From assembly GCA_002382445.1 (NCBI GenBank), contig DGAQ01000074.1:21403-34782 (forward strand): a DNA stretch of 13,380 bases. Direction: 5' to 3'. Below, one piece after another: positions 7,319 to 13,380 of this stretch (within the stretch, counting starts at the first letter, position 1; each line of letters starts with the position of its first letter). This DNA is from Porticoccaceae bacterium UBA4026. Its GTDB lineage: Bacteria > Pseudomonadota > Gammaproteobacteria > Pseudomonadales > Porticoccaceae. The notes beneath the pieces were generated by a model. That model did no database searches and was not told where the DNA came from. It was given only the letters and a program-made list of their open reading frames with translations. The position numbers and the translations under genes are program-made.

Positions 7319-8668
7319 ATGAGTATTCAAGCCGCAGGCCCGATAACGACCATTCTTGTCAGTTTTTTTGCAGTGGCTATAACCAGCCTATCGTATGCCA
7401 AGGATAATTTGGCGGACTCTATCCAAGCTGACTATAAAAATCGCTTAGGCGATATGTTTGAAGAATTTCATGCTAACCCAGAGCTCAGCCTAGCCGAATT
7501 TAAAACCGCTAAGAAGATCGCCAAAGAATTGCGAGCCAACGGATTTAATGTCACCGAAAATGTAGGCGGCACGGGTGTTGTTGCCCTCTTAAAGAACGGT
7601 GAAGGACCATTGGTAATGATGCGTGCCGATATGGACGGTCTTCCCGTTGAAGAAAAATCGGGTCTTTCCTACACCTCTAAAGCGACTCAACTGGACCCCG
7701 TAACGCAGAAAACTTTTCCAGTCATGCATGCCTGTGGTCATGATGTCCATATCACTAGCCTGATCGGCACCGCTAAACAGATGGTCGATAGGAAAGACCA
7801 GTGGTCTGGCACCCTTATGCTGATCGGCCAGCCTGCGGAAGAGCGTGTTTTGGGTGCTAAAGCAATGATGGCAGACAATCTTTGGCAACGCTTTGGTACG
7901 CCTGATTATGCCTTGGCCTTTCATGTGTCCTCTAATCTTCAGGCTGGCGTCATTAACGTCCTAGAAAGCTCTCCCTTTGCCGGAGCGGACACCGTCGACA
8001 TTTATGTACATGGTGTTGGGGCTCATGGCGCCTCCCCTCATGCAGGAAAGGATCCAATCGTTCTAGGTAGTCAAATCGTTATGGCTCTGCAGACACTTGT
8101 CTCTAGGGAGCTATCGCCCAGACAGTCTGGAGTAGTCACTGTCGGCGCCTTTCATAGCGGCACCAAGCATAATATTATCTCCGATCTAGCTCACCTGCAG
8201 CTGACGGTGCGAAATACCAACATGGAAACCCGAGATACACTATTACGGGGCATTAAACGCATTGCAGAGAATTTAGGTCGTGCCGCAGGACTACCAGAGG
8301 ACAGGTTGCCAGAAGTTGTCTATTCAGAAGAGTCTGTGCCGCCCACCATCAATAACGAGGCAATGGTTCGTCGCCTTAAAAACGTTTGGCAAACAGCGAT
8401 GGGGGAAGACCGAGTGACCGCTCACAAACCAGAGGGAATGGGCGCTGAAGACTTCCCTTTCTTTACCACAGACCCTGAGATAAAAAGCGTCTACTTTAGT
8501 GTCGGTGGCACCGACAAAGACTATATTGCGGCAGCGATAGATGGGAGCGGTCCGGCAGTGCCATCGCACCATAGCCCCCTATTTAAGATCGAACCACAAC
8601 CGGCAGTCACTGCAGGCATAGAAGCCACGGTGTTGGCACTATTGGATTTAATGGCGCCAGTTAAATAG
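7319..8668 (+). CDS. Exported M20D-family amidohydrolase (IAA-amino acid/hippurate hydrolase-like)
   Basis: A 449-residue hydrolase with a signal peptide (about 1-27, ILVSFFAVAITSLSYA), so it probably acts in the periplasm. Family motifs in order: MRADMDGLPVEE (101-112), HACGHDVH (137-144) with Cys139, His141 and Asp142, QPAEE (171-175) with the catalytic and metal-binding glutamates, FHV (201-203), the dimerisation-domain GAHGASPHAGKDPI (234-247), and PSHHSPLFK (415-423) supplying the last histidine. The Cys in place of the usual first His ligand is characteristic of the M20D group, which cleaves N-acyl or N-aroyl amino acids such as hippurate or auxin conjugates. Most members are cytoplasmic and about 390 residues; this one is longer through its export signal. 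It lies 40 nt after the glutaminyl-cyclase-like gene in the same direction, suggesting joint processing of blocked amino acids outside the cytoplasm. Substrate is unknown. Confidence 0.88.
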   Translation: MSIQAAGPITTILVSFFAVAITSLSYAKDNLADSIQADYKNRLGDMFEEFHANPELSLAEFKTAKKIAKELRANGFNVTENVGGTGVVALLKNGEGPLVMMRADMDGLPVEEKSGLSYTSKATQLDPVTQKTFPVMHACGHDVHITSLIGTAKQMVDRKDQWSGTLMLIGQPAEERVLGAKAMMADNLWQRFGTPDYALAFHVSSNLQAGVINVLESSPFAGADTVDIYVHGVGAHGASPHAGKDPIVLGSQIVMALQTLVSRELSPRQSGVVTVGAFHSGTKHNIISDLAHLQLTVRNTNMETRDTLLRGIKRIAENLGRAAGLPEDRLPEVVYSEESVPPTINNEAMVRRLKNVWQTAMGEDRVTAHKPEGMGAEDFPFFTTDPEIKSVYFSVGGTDKDYIAAAIDGSGPAVPSHHSPLFKIEPQPAVTAGIEATVLALLDLMAPVK

Positions 8669-8710
8669 CTGTTGGAGTACTAAATGCTTTGCTGTGATCC
8701 TAGCTATTTA
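8662..8710. repeat. Inverted repeat across the ends of two convergent genes
   Basis: TAAATAGCT (8662-8670) and AGCTATTTA (8702-8710) are perfect 9-base reverse complements. The arms contain the stop codons of the M20 gene and of the convergent phosphatase-like gene. The 31-base loop and AT-rich stem make it at best a weak bidirectional terminator. Confidence 0.35.
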
Positions 8711-9233
8711 TATCTTTTTCCCCGTATTTAGCTTTCACCTCGACAATAAAGGCCTGCCACCTTTCATTCGGTGGCCAGGTCTCAAGAAGATCCTTTTTCG
8801 CGATTTTTTCTGACTCTTTTAACTGGATCACGCGATACAAATAGGTGAAAACAGCACCTCGCCAGTTTAACTTACAATGGGTCAGAGTTACTCCGCCGTT
8901 GCGTTCACTTTCTCGCATAGCAATAACGTAATCAGCATAGTTTTCCACCGTTGGATTTTGCCATTCCACCGCAATATTGTAATATCGCAAATCCAAAGTT
9001 TTCATCAGTTTAGCCTCGTCAGATCTATCACCCGGAATGAGATCTACTACATTTTGAACACCGTTCACTTTAAGCGCCTCAAAATGCGCTCTACTAGGTA
9101 ATCCTGCGCTGACCATTGTTGGCGTATTGATCTGATAATTCTTTAAATCACTCAACACAGAGTCTCCATTATTTTTAAACGCGCTTGCATTCATACTTAT
9201 CAGAGCAAAAAGTAGACTTATTAATAATTTCAT
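8700..9233 (-). CDS. Exported phosphatase-like protein (beta-lactamase hydrolase-like/DUF442-type, tyrosine phosphatase fold)
   Basis: A 177-residue protein with a clear signal peptide (MKLLISLLFALISMNASA, cleavage near residue 18). The mature part has the small cysteine-phosphatase layout: a start like SAGLPSRAHFEALKVNGVQNVVDL (42-65), VEWQNPT (89-95), a helix, then the P-loop-like LTHCKLNWRGAVFTYLYRV (117-135). Here Cys120 and Arg125 are separated by four residues rather than the five of classical tyrosine phosphatases (CX5R). I recall the same HCxxNxRaSaF-type loop in other members of this group, so it is probably a family trait, but catalytic activity is uncertain. It is likely periplasmic. 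The start has AGG six bases before the ATG. It lies 237 nt downstream of the aminotransferase gene, beyond a terminator, so it probably has its own promoter. It is convergent with the M20 gene. Confidence 0.75.
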   Translation of the reverse strand: MKLLISLLFALISMNASAFKNNGDSVLSDLKNYQINTPTMVSAGLPSRAHFEALKVNGVQNVVDLIPGDRSDEAKLMKTLDLRYYNIAVEWQNPTVENYADYVIAMRESERNGGVTLTHCKLNWRGAVFTYLYRVIQLKESEKIAKKDLLETWPPNERWQAFIVEVKAKYGEKDINS

Positions 9234-9442
9234 TGGTAACCTAAATTCCTAGTAATCTATATTGATTGAGGGTTGCTGGCGAGTCAAAAATAGCGTCGAG
9301 ACAAGCCCTGTGAAAAAACACCACAATGGCACTACGCCTGATTATTAAATACTGTACAAAAATGCTAAAAAAATTGGGTATTCCATTGCTCAGGATTATA
9401 AAAAAGTAGATGACAAGTGAGCGAGCCCTATACCTGGTGCAG

Positions 9443-9463
9443 AAAAAAAACAGTCAAGACTGT
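9443..9463 (-). terminator. Rho-independent terminator of the CoA-transferase/aminotransferase operon
   Basis: Read on the minus strand, ACAGT-CTTG-ACTGT forms a 5-bp stem with a tetraloop and runs straight into a tract of eight T. It begins 8 bases after the aminotransferase stop codon, exactly where the operon should end. The remaining bases up to the phosphatase start (9234-9442) show no gene; a TTGACT near 9283-9288 on the minus strand could be a -35 element for that gene, without a well-spaced -10. Confidence 0.75.
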
Positions 9464-9470
9464 ATGCAAA

Positions 9471-10586
9471 CTAGAGGACCGACTTGAGTGCATTAATACA
9501 AAAGTCGATATTCTTTTGGTTGCTGGCGTGTCCCATCAATCCAATACGCCACACTTTGCCTGCCAGTGATCCAAGCCCCGCACCAATCTCTAAGCCGTGC
9601 TCGTTTAGTAACCGAGACCGGACCAAGGCGTCATCGACACCCTCAGGAATAGTGACCGCATTTAATTGCGGTAACCGATCCTGCTCGGGGACTATAAAAC
9701 TAATGCCCAACTGTTCAAGACCGCCGCGCAGCGCTAAATGATTTTTGTAATGCCTCGCCCAAGAATTTTCCAAACCCTCCTCTTGGACAATCACCAGCGA
9801 TTCGTGAAGACCATAAAGGCAGTTAACAGGCGCAGTATGGTGATAGGCTCGTTTGCCCTCACCGCCCCAGTATCCCATCACCAGATTAAGATCTAAAAAC
9901 CAACTTTGTACTTTGCTACTGCGGTTTTGAATCTTATCGGCTGCCCGCTGATTAAAACTAACGGGCGACAAACCGGGAGACGCTGACAAACATTTTTGCG
10001 ATCCGGAATAAATGGCATCAATACCCCATTCATCTACTTTTAGGGGCGTCCCCGCCAGACTGGTCACTGCATCAACGATCGTTAAACAGTCGTGCTGATG
10101 AGCCAAGCTAACCAGGGTCTTGGCGTCAGACTGGGCTCCAGTTGACGTCTCTGCATGAACAAAGGCAAGCAAACAGGCGTCGGGGTGCTCTAGCAAAACC
10201 GCCTCCACTTTGTTGGGGTCTACCGCCATTCCCCAATCATCCTGTACCATTACCGCAGTGCCTCCACAGCGCTCGACGTTTTCTTTCATCCTTCCACCAA
10301 AAACACCATTCTGACAAACAATAACTTTGTCCCCTGGCTCTACCAGATTAGCGAAACAACATTCCATTCCGGCGGAGCCCGGTGCAGATACTGCGAACGT
10401 GAGTTCATTTTGAGTTTGGAAAACATATTGTAATAACTGCTTAATCTCATCCATCATGCCAATAAAGCTTGGATCTAAATGCCCTACGGTAGGACGAGCC
10501 ATAGCCTGAAGAACACGATCGCTCACATCAGAGGGCCCAGGGCCCATCAAGGTGCGACGCGGTGGATGGAATGAGGTAATCGTCAT
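9471..10586 (-). CDS. Alanine/serine--glyoxylate-type aminotransferase (class V)
   Basis: A 371-residue PLP enzyme of fold type I that closely follows animal alanine-glyoxylate/serine-pyruvate aminotransferase (AGXT). Landmarks: LMGPGPSDV at the N-terminus (13-21), MDEIKQLLQYVFQT (45-58), HAETSTG (144-150), VDAVTSLAGTPLKVDEWGID (171-190), YSGSQK with the Schiff-base Lys198, YHHTAPV (248-254), and IGAGLGSLAGKVWRIGLMG (334-352). The expected reaction transfers an amino group from alanine or serine to glyoxylate, giving glycine; in bacteria it serves the serine cycle, glyoxylate detoxification or glycine supply. A frame extension to a TTG at 10598 exists, but the ATG at 10586 has GGA about 10 bases upstream and gives the normal N-terminus. 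It follows the CoA-transferase gene and probably shares its transcript, which ends at the terminator just downstream. The amino donor is not readable from sequence. Confidence 0.88.
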   Translation of the reverse strand: MTITSFHPPRRTLMGPGPSDVSDRVLQAMARPTVGHLDPSFIGMMDEIKQLLQYVFQTQNELTFAVSAPGSAGMECCFANLVEPGDKVIVCQNGVFGGRMKENVERCGGTAVMVQDDWGMAVDPNKVEAVLLEHPDACLLAFVHAETSTGAQSDAKTLVSLAHQHDCLTIVDAVTSLAGTPLKVDEWGIDAIYSGSQKCLSASPGLSPVSFNQRAADKIQNRSSKVQSWFLDLNLVMGYWGGEGKRAYHHTAPVNCLYGLHESLVIVQEEGLENSWARHYKNHLALRGGLEQLGISFIVPEQDRLPQLNAVTIPEGVDDALVRSRLLNEHGLEIGAGLGSLAGKVWRIGLMGHASNQKNIDFCINALKSVL

Positions 10587-10637
10587 AGAGTCGTCCAAAT
10601 ATTTGAGAGATTAATCGTTAGTTTAGTCAATGAATGT

Positions 10638-11846
10638 TCATGCCGAATCCGCCACCACACCGCTAGATTTCAAGGCGGCAATAGTACTTGGGTCCAACCC
10701 TAAACCTTCAAGAATTTCATCGGTGTGAGATGCCACTGCTGGCCCAGGCCACTCTGTACCCCCTGGCGTGCCGGCAAGTTTAGGCATAATCGCAGGTATT
10801 TTAAGGGATTCACCATTAATTTCCACCTGCTCGAATAAGCCGCGATAATTAAAATGTGCGTCGGTCATCATCTCGACGGCACTATAAACTGGGCCGCAGG
10901 GCACACGATTAGCTTCTAGAATAGTCATAGCTTCTTGTAAAGACTGCGCTTTGCACCAACCACTAAGAATCTGATCCAGTTCATCTTCATGCACAACTCG
11001 GCCAGCATTGGTAGCGTATTTAGCATCCTCGGCTATGTCCGCTCTTCCTACCGCCTTCATTAGTCGCATAAATATAGAATCACCATTGCCCCCAATAACG
11101 ATGAACTTGTCGTCAGCGCATTTATAGGTGTTGGTTGGCACTATTCCAGTCACGGTCGTACCTGAGGGTTGTCTTACGACTCCGGCGCCATCATATTCGG
11201 GAATCACTGCCTCAAGAAGATTAAACATAGACTCATATAAAGCCACATCAACTACTTGCCCGCCACTTTCACCTGCTTCGTTCGCCCGATCCTTAGCCCG
11301 TAGTGCCATGAGTATTCCGATAACAGCATGTAACCCTGAAACAGTATCACCAATACTTAAATTCGGACGCACCGGCGCCTCTCCCGGATAACCATTAACA
11401 AAACGAAACCCGCTAATCGCTTCACATGCCGAGGCGAACCCGGCTTTTTCAGAGTAGGGACCGGTCTGTCCATAGCCAGAGATCCGCGCGTAAATGAGGT
11501 CGGGGTTATCCGCTTGTAAACTCACCGGATCAAGACCCCAGGACTCAAGAACACCAGGGCGGAAATTCTCCACGACCACATCAGCGGTTTTCAATAATTG
11601 CTTGACGATATCGCGTCCGGCATCTGTCTTCAAATTCAAGGAAATGCATTTTTTGTTGCGGCCCAGACTGCGCCACCATAACGAAGTGCCGTCTTTAACC
11701 TCACGCCAATTGCGAATGGGGTCTCCACCTGGGGGCTCAATCTTAATCACCTCGGCGCCAAAATAACCCAGCATGCACCCAGCAAATGGACCCGCTAACA
11801 GCTGCCCTAATTCAATAACTCTCAACCCTTCTAATGGTTTACCCAT
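10638..11846 (-). CDS. Family III CoA-transferase (CaiB/BaiF family)
   Basis: A 402-residue enzyme of the formyl-CoA transferase/CaiB family (PF02515). It opens with LEGLRVIELGQLLAGPFAG (5-23), then GYFGAEVIKIEPPGGD (27-42), GRNKKCISLNLK (62-73), VVENFRPG (91-98), ISGYGQTGP (122-130), and NLSIGDTVSGLHAVIG (162-177), where Asp167 fits the catalytic aspartate that forms the acyl anhydride and glutamyl-CoA-like intermediates. The C-terminal domain (about 230-330) carries NTYKCADDKFIVIGG and VPCGPVY. These enzymes move CoA between carboxylic acids (formate/oxalate, carnitine, succinate/glutarate or malate), and the substrate pair cannot be told here. It is 51 bases upstream of the aminotransferase ATG in the same direction, so the two form an operon. 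A link through glyoxylate or a C4-C5 dicarboxylate is possible but inferred. Length and motifs suggest an active enzyme. Confidence 0.88.
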   Translation of the reverse strand: MGKPLEGLRVIELGQLLAGPFAGCMLGYFGAEVIKIEPPGGDPIRNWREVKDGTSLWWRSLGRNKKCISLNLKTDAGRDIVKQLLKTADVVVENFRPGVLESWGLDPVSLQADNPDLIYARISGYGQTGPYSEKAGFASACEAISGFRFVNGYPGEAPVRPNLSIGDTVSGLHAVIGILMALRAKDRANEAGESGGQVVDVALYESMFNLLEAVIPEYDGAGVVRQPSGTTVTGIVPTNTYKCADDKFIVIGGNGDSIFMRLMKAVGRADIAEDAKYATNAGRVVHEDELDQILSGWCKAQSLQEAMTILEANRVPCGPVYSAVEMMTDAHFNYRGLFEQVEINGESLKIPAIMPKLAGTPGGTEWPGPAVASHTDEILEGLGLDPSTIAALKSSGVVADSA

Positions 11847-11997
11847 AAATCTCTAGCCTTTGGAAATGAGCGCGCTACCACTGGAGTAGGCAATGTGTCA
11901 CAAATTCTAGTGGAATTCGCCGTTAAAGCTCTCAGTGAGAGACTTAAGCGTTGATATGATACTCAAGTCGATTATGATTGTAACATCACCAGTAAAA
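11847..11997. promoter_or_regulatory. Divergent upstream region of the CoA-transferase operon and the thioredoxin-like gene
   Basis: The 151-bp gap lies between divergent starts and must contain promoters for both directions. I see no strong -35/-10 pair and no long inverted repeat. In-frame GTG (11935) and ATG (11956, 11974) codons extend the thioredoxin-like frame leftwards, but they lack good ribosome binding sites and would bury its signal peptide. Confidence 0.35.
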
Positions 11998-12540
11998 ATG
12001 GACTTTAATATGTTATCAAAAGTACTCCGCATTATTCTTTTTTCATCTCTAGCTCTGTTACTGGCAGGCGACCCTGAAAGTGCTGAATTGGACTCTATTG
12101 AACATCTTGTCGGTGAAGTGAGTATCGCAGCGTTTCAGCAGCAACCCTATAAAGAGTGGTTTGATGAAAACCATAGCGCCCATACTGTTGATGTTGAAAT
12201 ATTGGAAGACCTTCAATCCTTATTAACCGATGTTTCGATCACAGTCTTTATGGGTACCTGGTGTCATGACAGTCAGCGGGAAGTGCCAGCATTATTAAAA
12301 ATACTCGATGCAATATCTTTTGATGAAAATAGGCTTCGCATTATTGCTTTATCTTTGGCTAAAGACACTCCGGGAAAAATTGAAACAAATTTTGACATTA
12401 AACGAACCCCGACCATTATTTTTAGTCGGAATCAAAAAGAGATTGGCCGGTTTGTTGAGTATCCTCAAAAATCACTAGAACAAGATATTCGGGCAATTTT
12501 AAAAAACCATGAGTATCGACATTCCTACGCAGATCAATAA
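11998..12540 (+). CDS. Exported thioredoxin-fold protein with CxxS active site
   Basis: A 180-residue protein with an N-terminal export signal (KVLRIILFSSLALLLAG, about 8-24) and a thioredoxin fold. Residues 81-93 read ITVFMGTWCHDSQ, so the usual CxxC is CHDS (Cys89, Ser92). The cis-proline region follows as IKRTPTIIFSR (134-144), and between them is the beta-alpha unit LRIIALSLAKD. The pattern GTWCxDSxREVP is typical of a group of bacterial thioredoxin family proteins with a single active-site cysteine, which could act as a monothiol reductase, isomerase or thiol sensor rather than a classical disulfide reductase. It probably acts in the periplasm, possibly membrane-anchored. Start choice is between the ATG at 11998 and the ATG at 12010, the latter with GGA seven bases upstream; both keep the signal peptide. 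It stands alone between a divergent operon and a 276-bp gap. Confidence 0.82.
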   Translation: MDFNMLSKVLRIILFSSLALLLAGDPESAELDSIEHLVGEVSIAAFQQQPYKEWFDENHSAHTVDVEILEDLQSLLTDVSITVFMGTWCHDSQREVPALLKILDAISFDENRLRIIALSLAKDTPGKIETNFDIKRTPTIIFSRNQKEIGRFVEYPQKSLEQDIRAILKNHEYRHSYADQ

Positions 12541-12602
12541 ATGGGAACATTGACTCCAGTTAATTGTCTTAACCTAGAGGGTCAACCAATACCCTATGCA
12601 AT

Positions 12603-12618
12603 CGTTCTTATAAGAACG
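12603..12618. promoter_or_regulatory. Perfect 16-bp palindrome in the gap after the thioredoxin-like gene
   Basis: CGTTCTTATAAGAACG is its own reverse complement with no spacer. It is 63 bases after the thioredoxin-like stop and about 200 bases before the TPR gene. No T tract follows and there is no loop, so a protein-binding site is more likely than a terminator. The binding protein is unknown. Confidence 0.4.
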
Positions 12619-12766
12619 TAAATGAAGGTTTTTCTGAGCAAGCTTACTTTCTATGTGGTTTAGGATCTTTACACCACAAAAAAATAAGCCACCTCAACCT
12701 TATTTCGTAGTATGTTTATAGAGCGAGCCGTCAGTTGTTAGTATTATAGTAGAGGCTCTGTGGAAC

Positions 12767-12780
12767 TCAGTTATAACTGA
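12767..12780. promoter_or_regulatory. Perfect 14-bp palindrome before the TPR gene (candidate operator)
   Basis: TCAGTTATAACTGA is a perfect palindrome ending 36 bases before the TPR gene ATG. A related half-site, TCAGTTGTTA, occurs at 12731-12740. The position and AT-rich centre (TATAAC, a possible -10) suggest an operator overlapping the promoter. This is inference. Confidence 0.4.
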
Positions 12781-12816
12781 AATAATAGATATTCAAGCGT
12801 TTTGGTTGGAGAAAAA

Positions 12817-13380
12817 ATGTACAACATTGGCAGAAGCAACCTATTGGTCTACAGGCTTAGATTTACGATCTCTAGGGGATTTCTATTCTTAGCTTTAATG
12901 TTGTTTACTTTAATCGCCAGAGGTCAGGACGAGCAAGATCAGACTGATTCTATCGGCAACTATTTAACTGCAATCGACAACTTGGAAGCCGAACATAGCG
13001 CCTATTCAAGCCAATTATCCGACTTATATATGGGTCTTGGAAACTCCTATGCATCAAACAAAGAGTATTCAGATGCCTTAGCCGCGTTTCAACGCGGCAT
13101 GCAAATAGAGCGAGTTAATTTTGGCCTACACAGCCTTTCTCAGACACCCTACCTAACATCTATAGCCGATACCGAGAGTAATCTTGGCAACCAAGAAAAA
13201 TCACTCAAAGCCCTTAATCAGATATACCAAATAAGTGCGGAAAATTATGGTGCTACCGACAAGCGCATGGTACCTGTTATCAATTCTTTGATCGACTGGC
13301 ATATGAATATCTATTATCAGCAGCGACCAAAGGTAGGCTATAGCAACCTAGTTATGTCTGAAAAGCTCGCCAACGAGATG
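12817..13380 (+). CDS. Exported TPR-repeat protein, truncated by the right window edge
   Basis: An open frame of 188 codons begins at an ATG preceded by GGAG five bases upstream and runs off the right edge without a stop. Residues about 18-36 (ISRGFLFLALMLFTLIARG) form a signal peptide or membrane anchor with a positively charged N-terminal region. The rest is helical with tetratricopeptide repeats: SSQLSDLYMGLGNSYASNKEYSDAL (64-88, followed by AAFQRGMQIER), and a second, looser unit around 111-143 (LTSIADTESNLGNQEKSLKALNQIYQI) with the longer spacing of Kinesin-light-chain-like TPRs. It is probably a periplasmic scaffold for protein contacts. The C-terminal part, which might carry another domain, is not in the window. 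A perfect palindrome sits just upstream and may regulate it. Unrelated in sequence to the TPR protein at the left edge as far as can be judged. Confidence 0.82.
   Translation, partial: MYNIGRSNLLVYRLRFTISRGFLFLALMLFTLIARGQDEQDQTDSIGNYLTAIDNLEAEHSAYSSQLSDLYMGLGNSYASNKEYSDALAAFQRGMQIERVNFGLHSLSQTPYLTSIADTESNLGNQEKSLKALNQIYQISAENYGATDKRMVPVINSLIDWHMNIYYQQRPKVGYSNLVMSEKLANEM

Noticed and set aside
7589..7924. Minus-strand open frame inside the M20 gene
   Set aside because: It overlaps a gene with strong family motifs on the other strand and encodes no recognisable protein; the same holds for the other antisense frames in the window.
10142..10324. Plus-strand open frame inside the aminotransferase gene
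   Set aside because: Antisense shadow with Pro/Arg-rich composition and no motif.
12541..12621. 26-codon reading frame starting directly after the thioredoxin-like stop
   Set aside because: No ribosome binding site, no recognisable protein pattern, and it is simply the continuation of the same frame past the stop codon.
12682..12705. AAATAAG / CTTATTT inverted repeat as a terminator
   Set aside because: Only a 7-bp AT-rich stem with a 10-base loop and no following T tract.
1..13380. Mobile element, prophage or CRISPR signatures
   Set aside because: No transposase, integrase, long terminal inverted repeats, tRNA attachment site or regularly spaced repeats were seen on either strand.

Overview
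The window looks like a chromosomal segment of a Gram-negative, probably marine, gammaproteobacterium with moderate GC. This is inferred from the SapC-family gene beside a tetratricopeptide (TPR) protein, several Sec-type signal peptides on periplasmic enzymes, and the overall gene repertoire. There is no rRNA or marker gene to confirm taxonomy. I see no insertion sequence, phage gene, tRNA or CRISPR array.

Left part (1-3063, all minus strand): a TPR protein cut by the window edge lies 48 nt downstream of a SapC-family gene, which is preceded by a perfect 9-bp inverted repeat (1707-1730). Next is a small secreted protein of unknown function. About 700 bases follow with no intact gene. They hold two broken genes joined tail to head: the 3' quarter of a DUF885-type metallopeptidase (one nonsense codon, one frameshift) and the 5' half of a small CxxC protein (one frameshift). 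This looks like a deletion scar.

Central part (3114-8668): a PLP-dependent ornithine/lysine-type decarboxylase (minus) is divergent from an Lrp/AsnC regulator (plus). The regulator leads a same-direction run: an NhaC-family antiporter, a secreted glutaminyl-cyclase-like M28 enzyme (17 nt behind nhaC), and a secreted M20D amidohydrolase (40 nt behind). I read this as an amino-acid/peptide-derivative module: periplasmic enzymes release or modify amino acids, a sodium-coupled carrier moves a substrate, an Lrp-type sensor controls expression, and the decarboxylase may use a basic amino acid. The linkage is inference from position; each family assignment is well supported.

Right part (8700-13380): a periplasmic phosphatase-like protein (minus) converges on the M20 gene. 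Upstream of it is a minus-strand operon of a family III (CaiB/BaiF) CoA-transferase followed by an alanine/serine-glyoxylate-type aminotransferase, closed by a clear rho-independent terminator (9443-9463). Divergent from this operon is an exported thioredoxin-fold protein with a CxxS active site. After a 276-bp gap with two perfect palindromes comes an exported TPR protein cut by the right edge.

No completely new system is evident. The most useful observations are the fused gene fossils, the Lrp-NhaC-QC-like-M20 module, and the operator-like inverted repeats.
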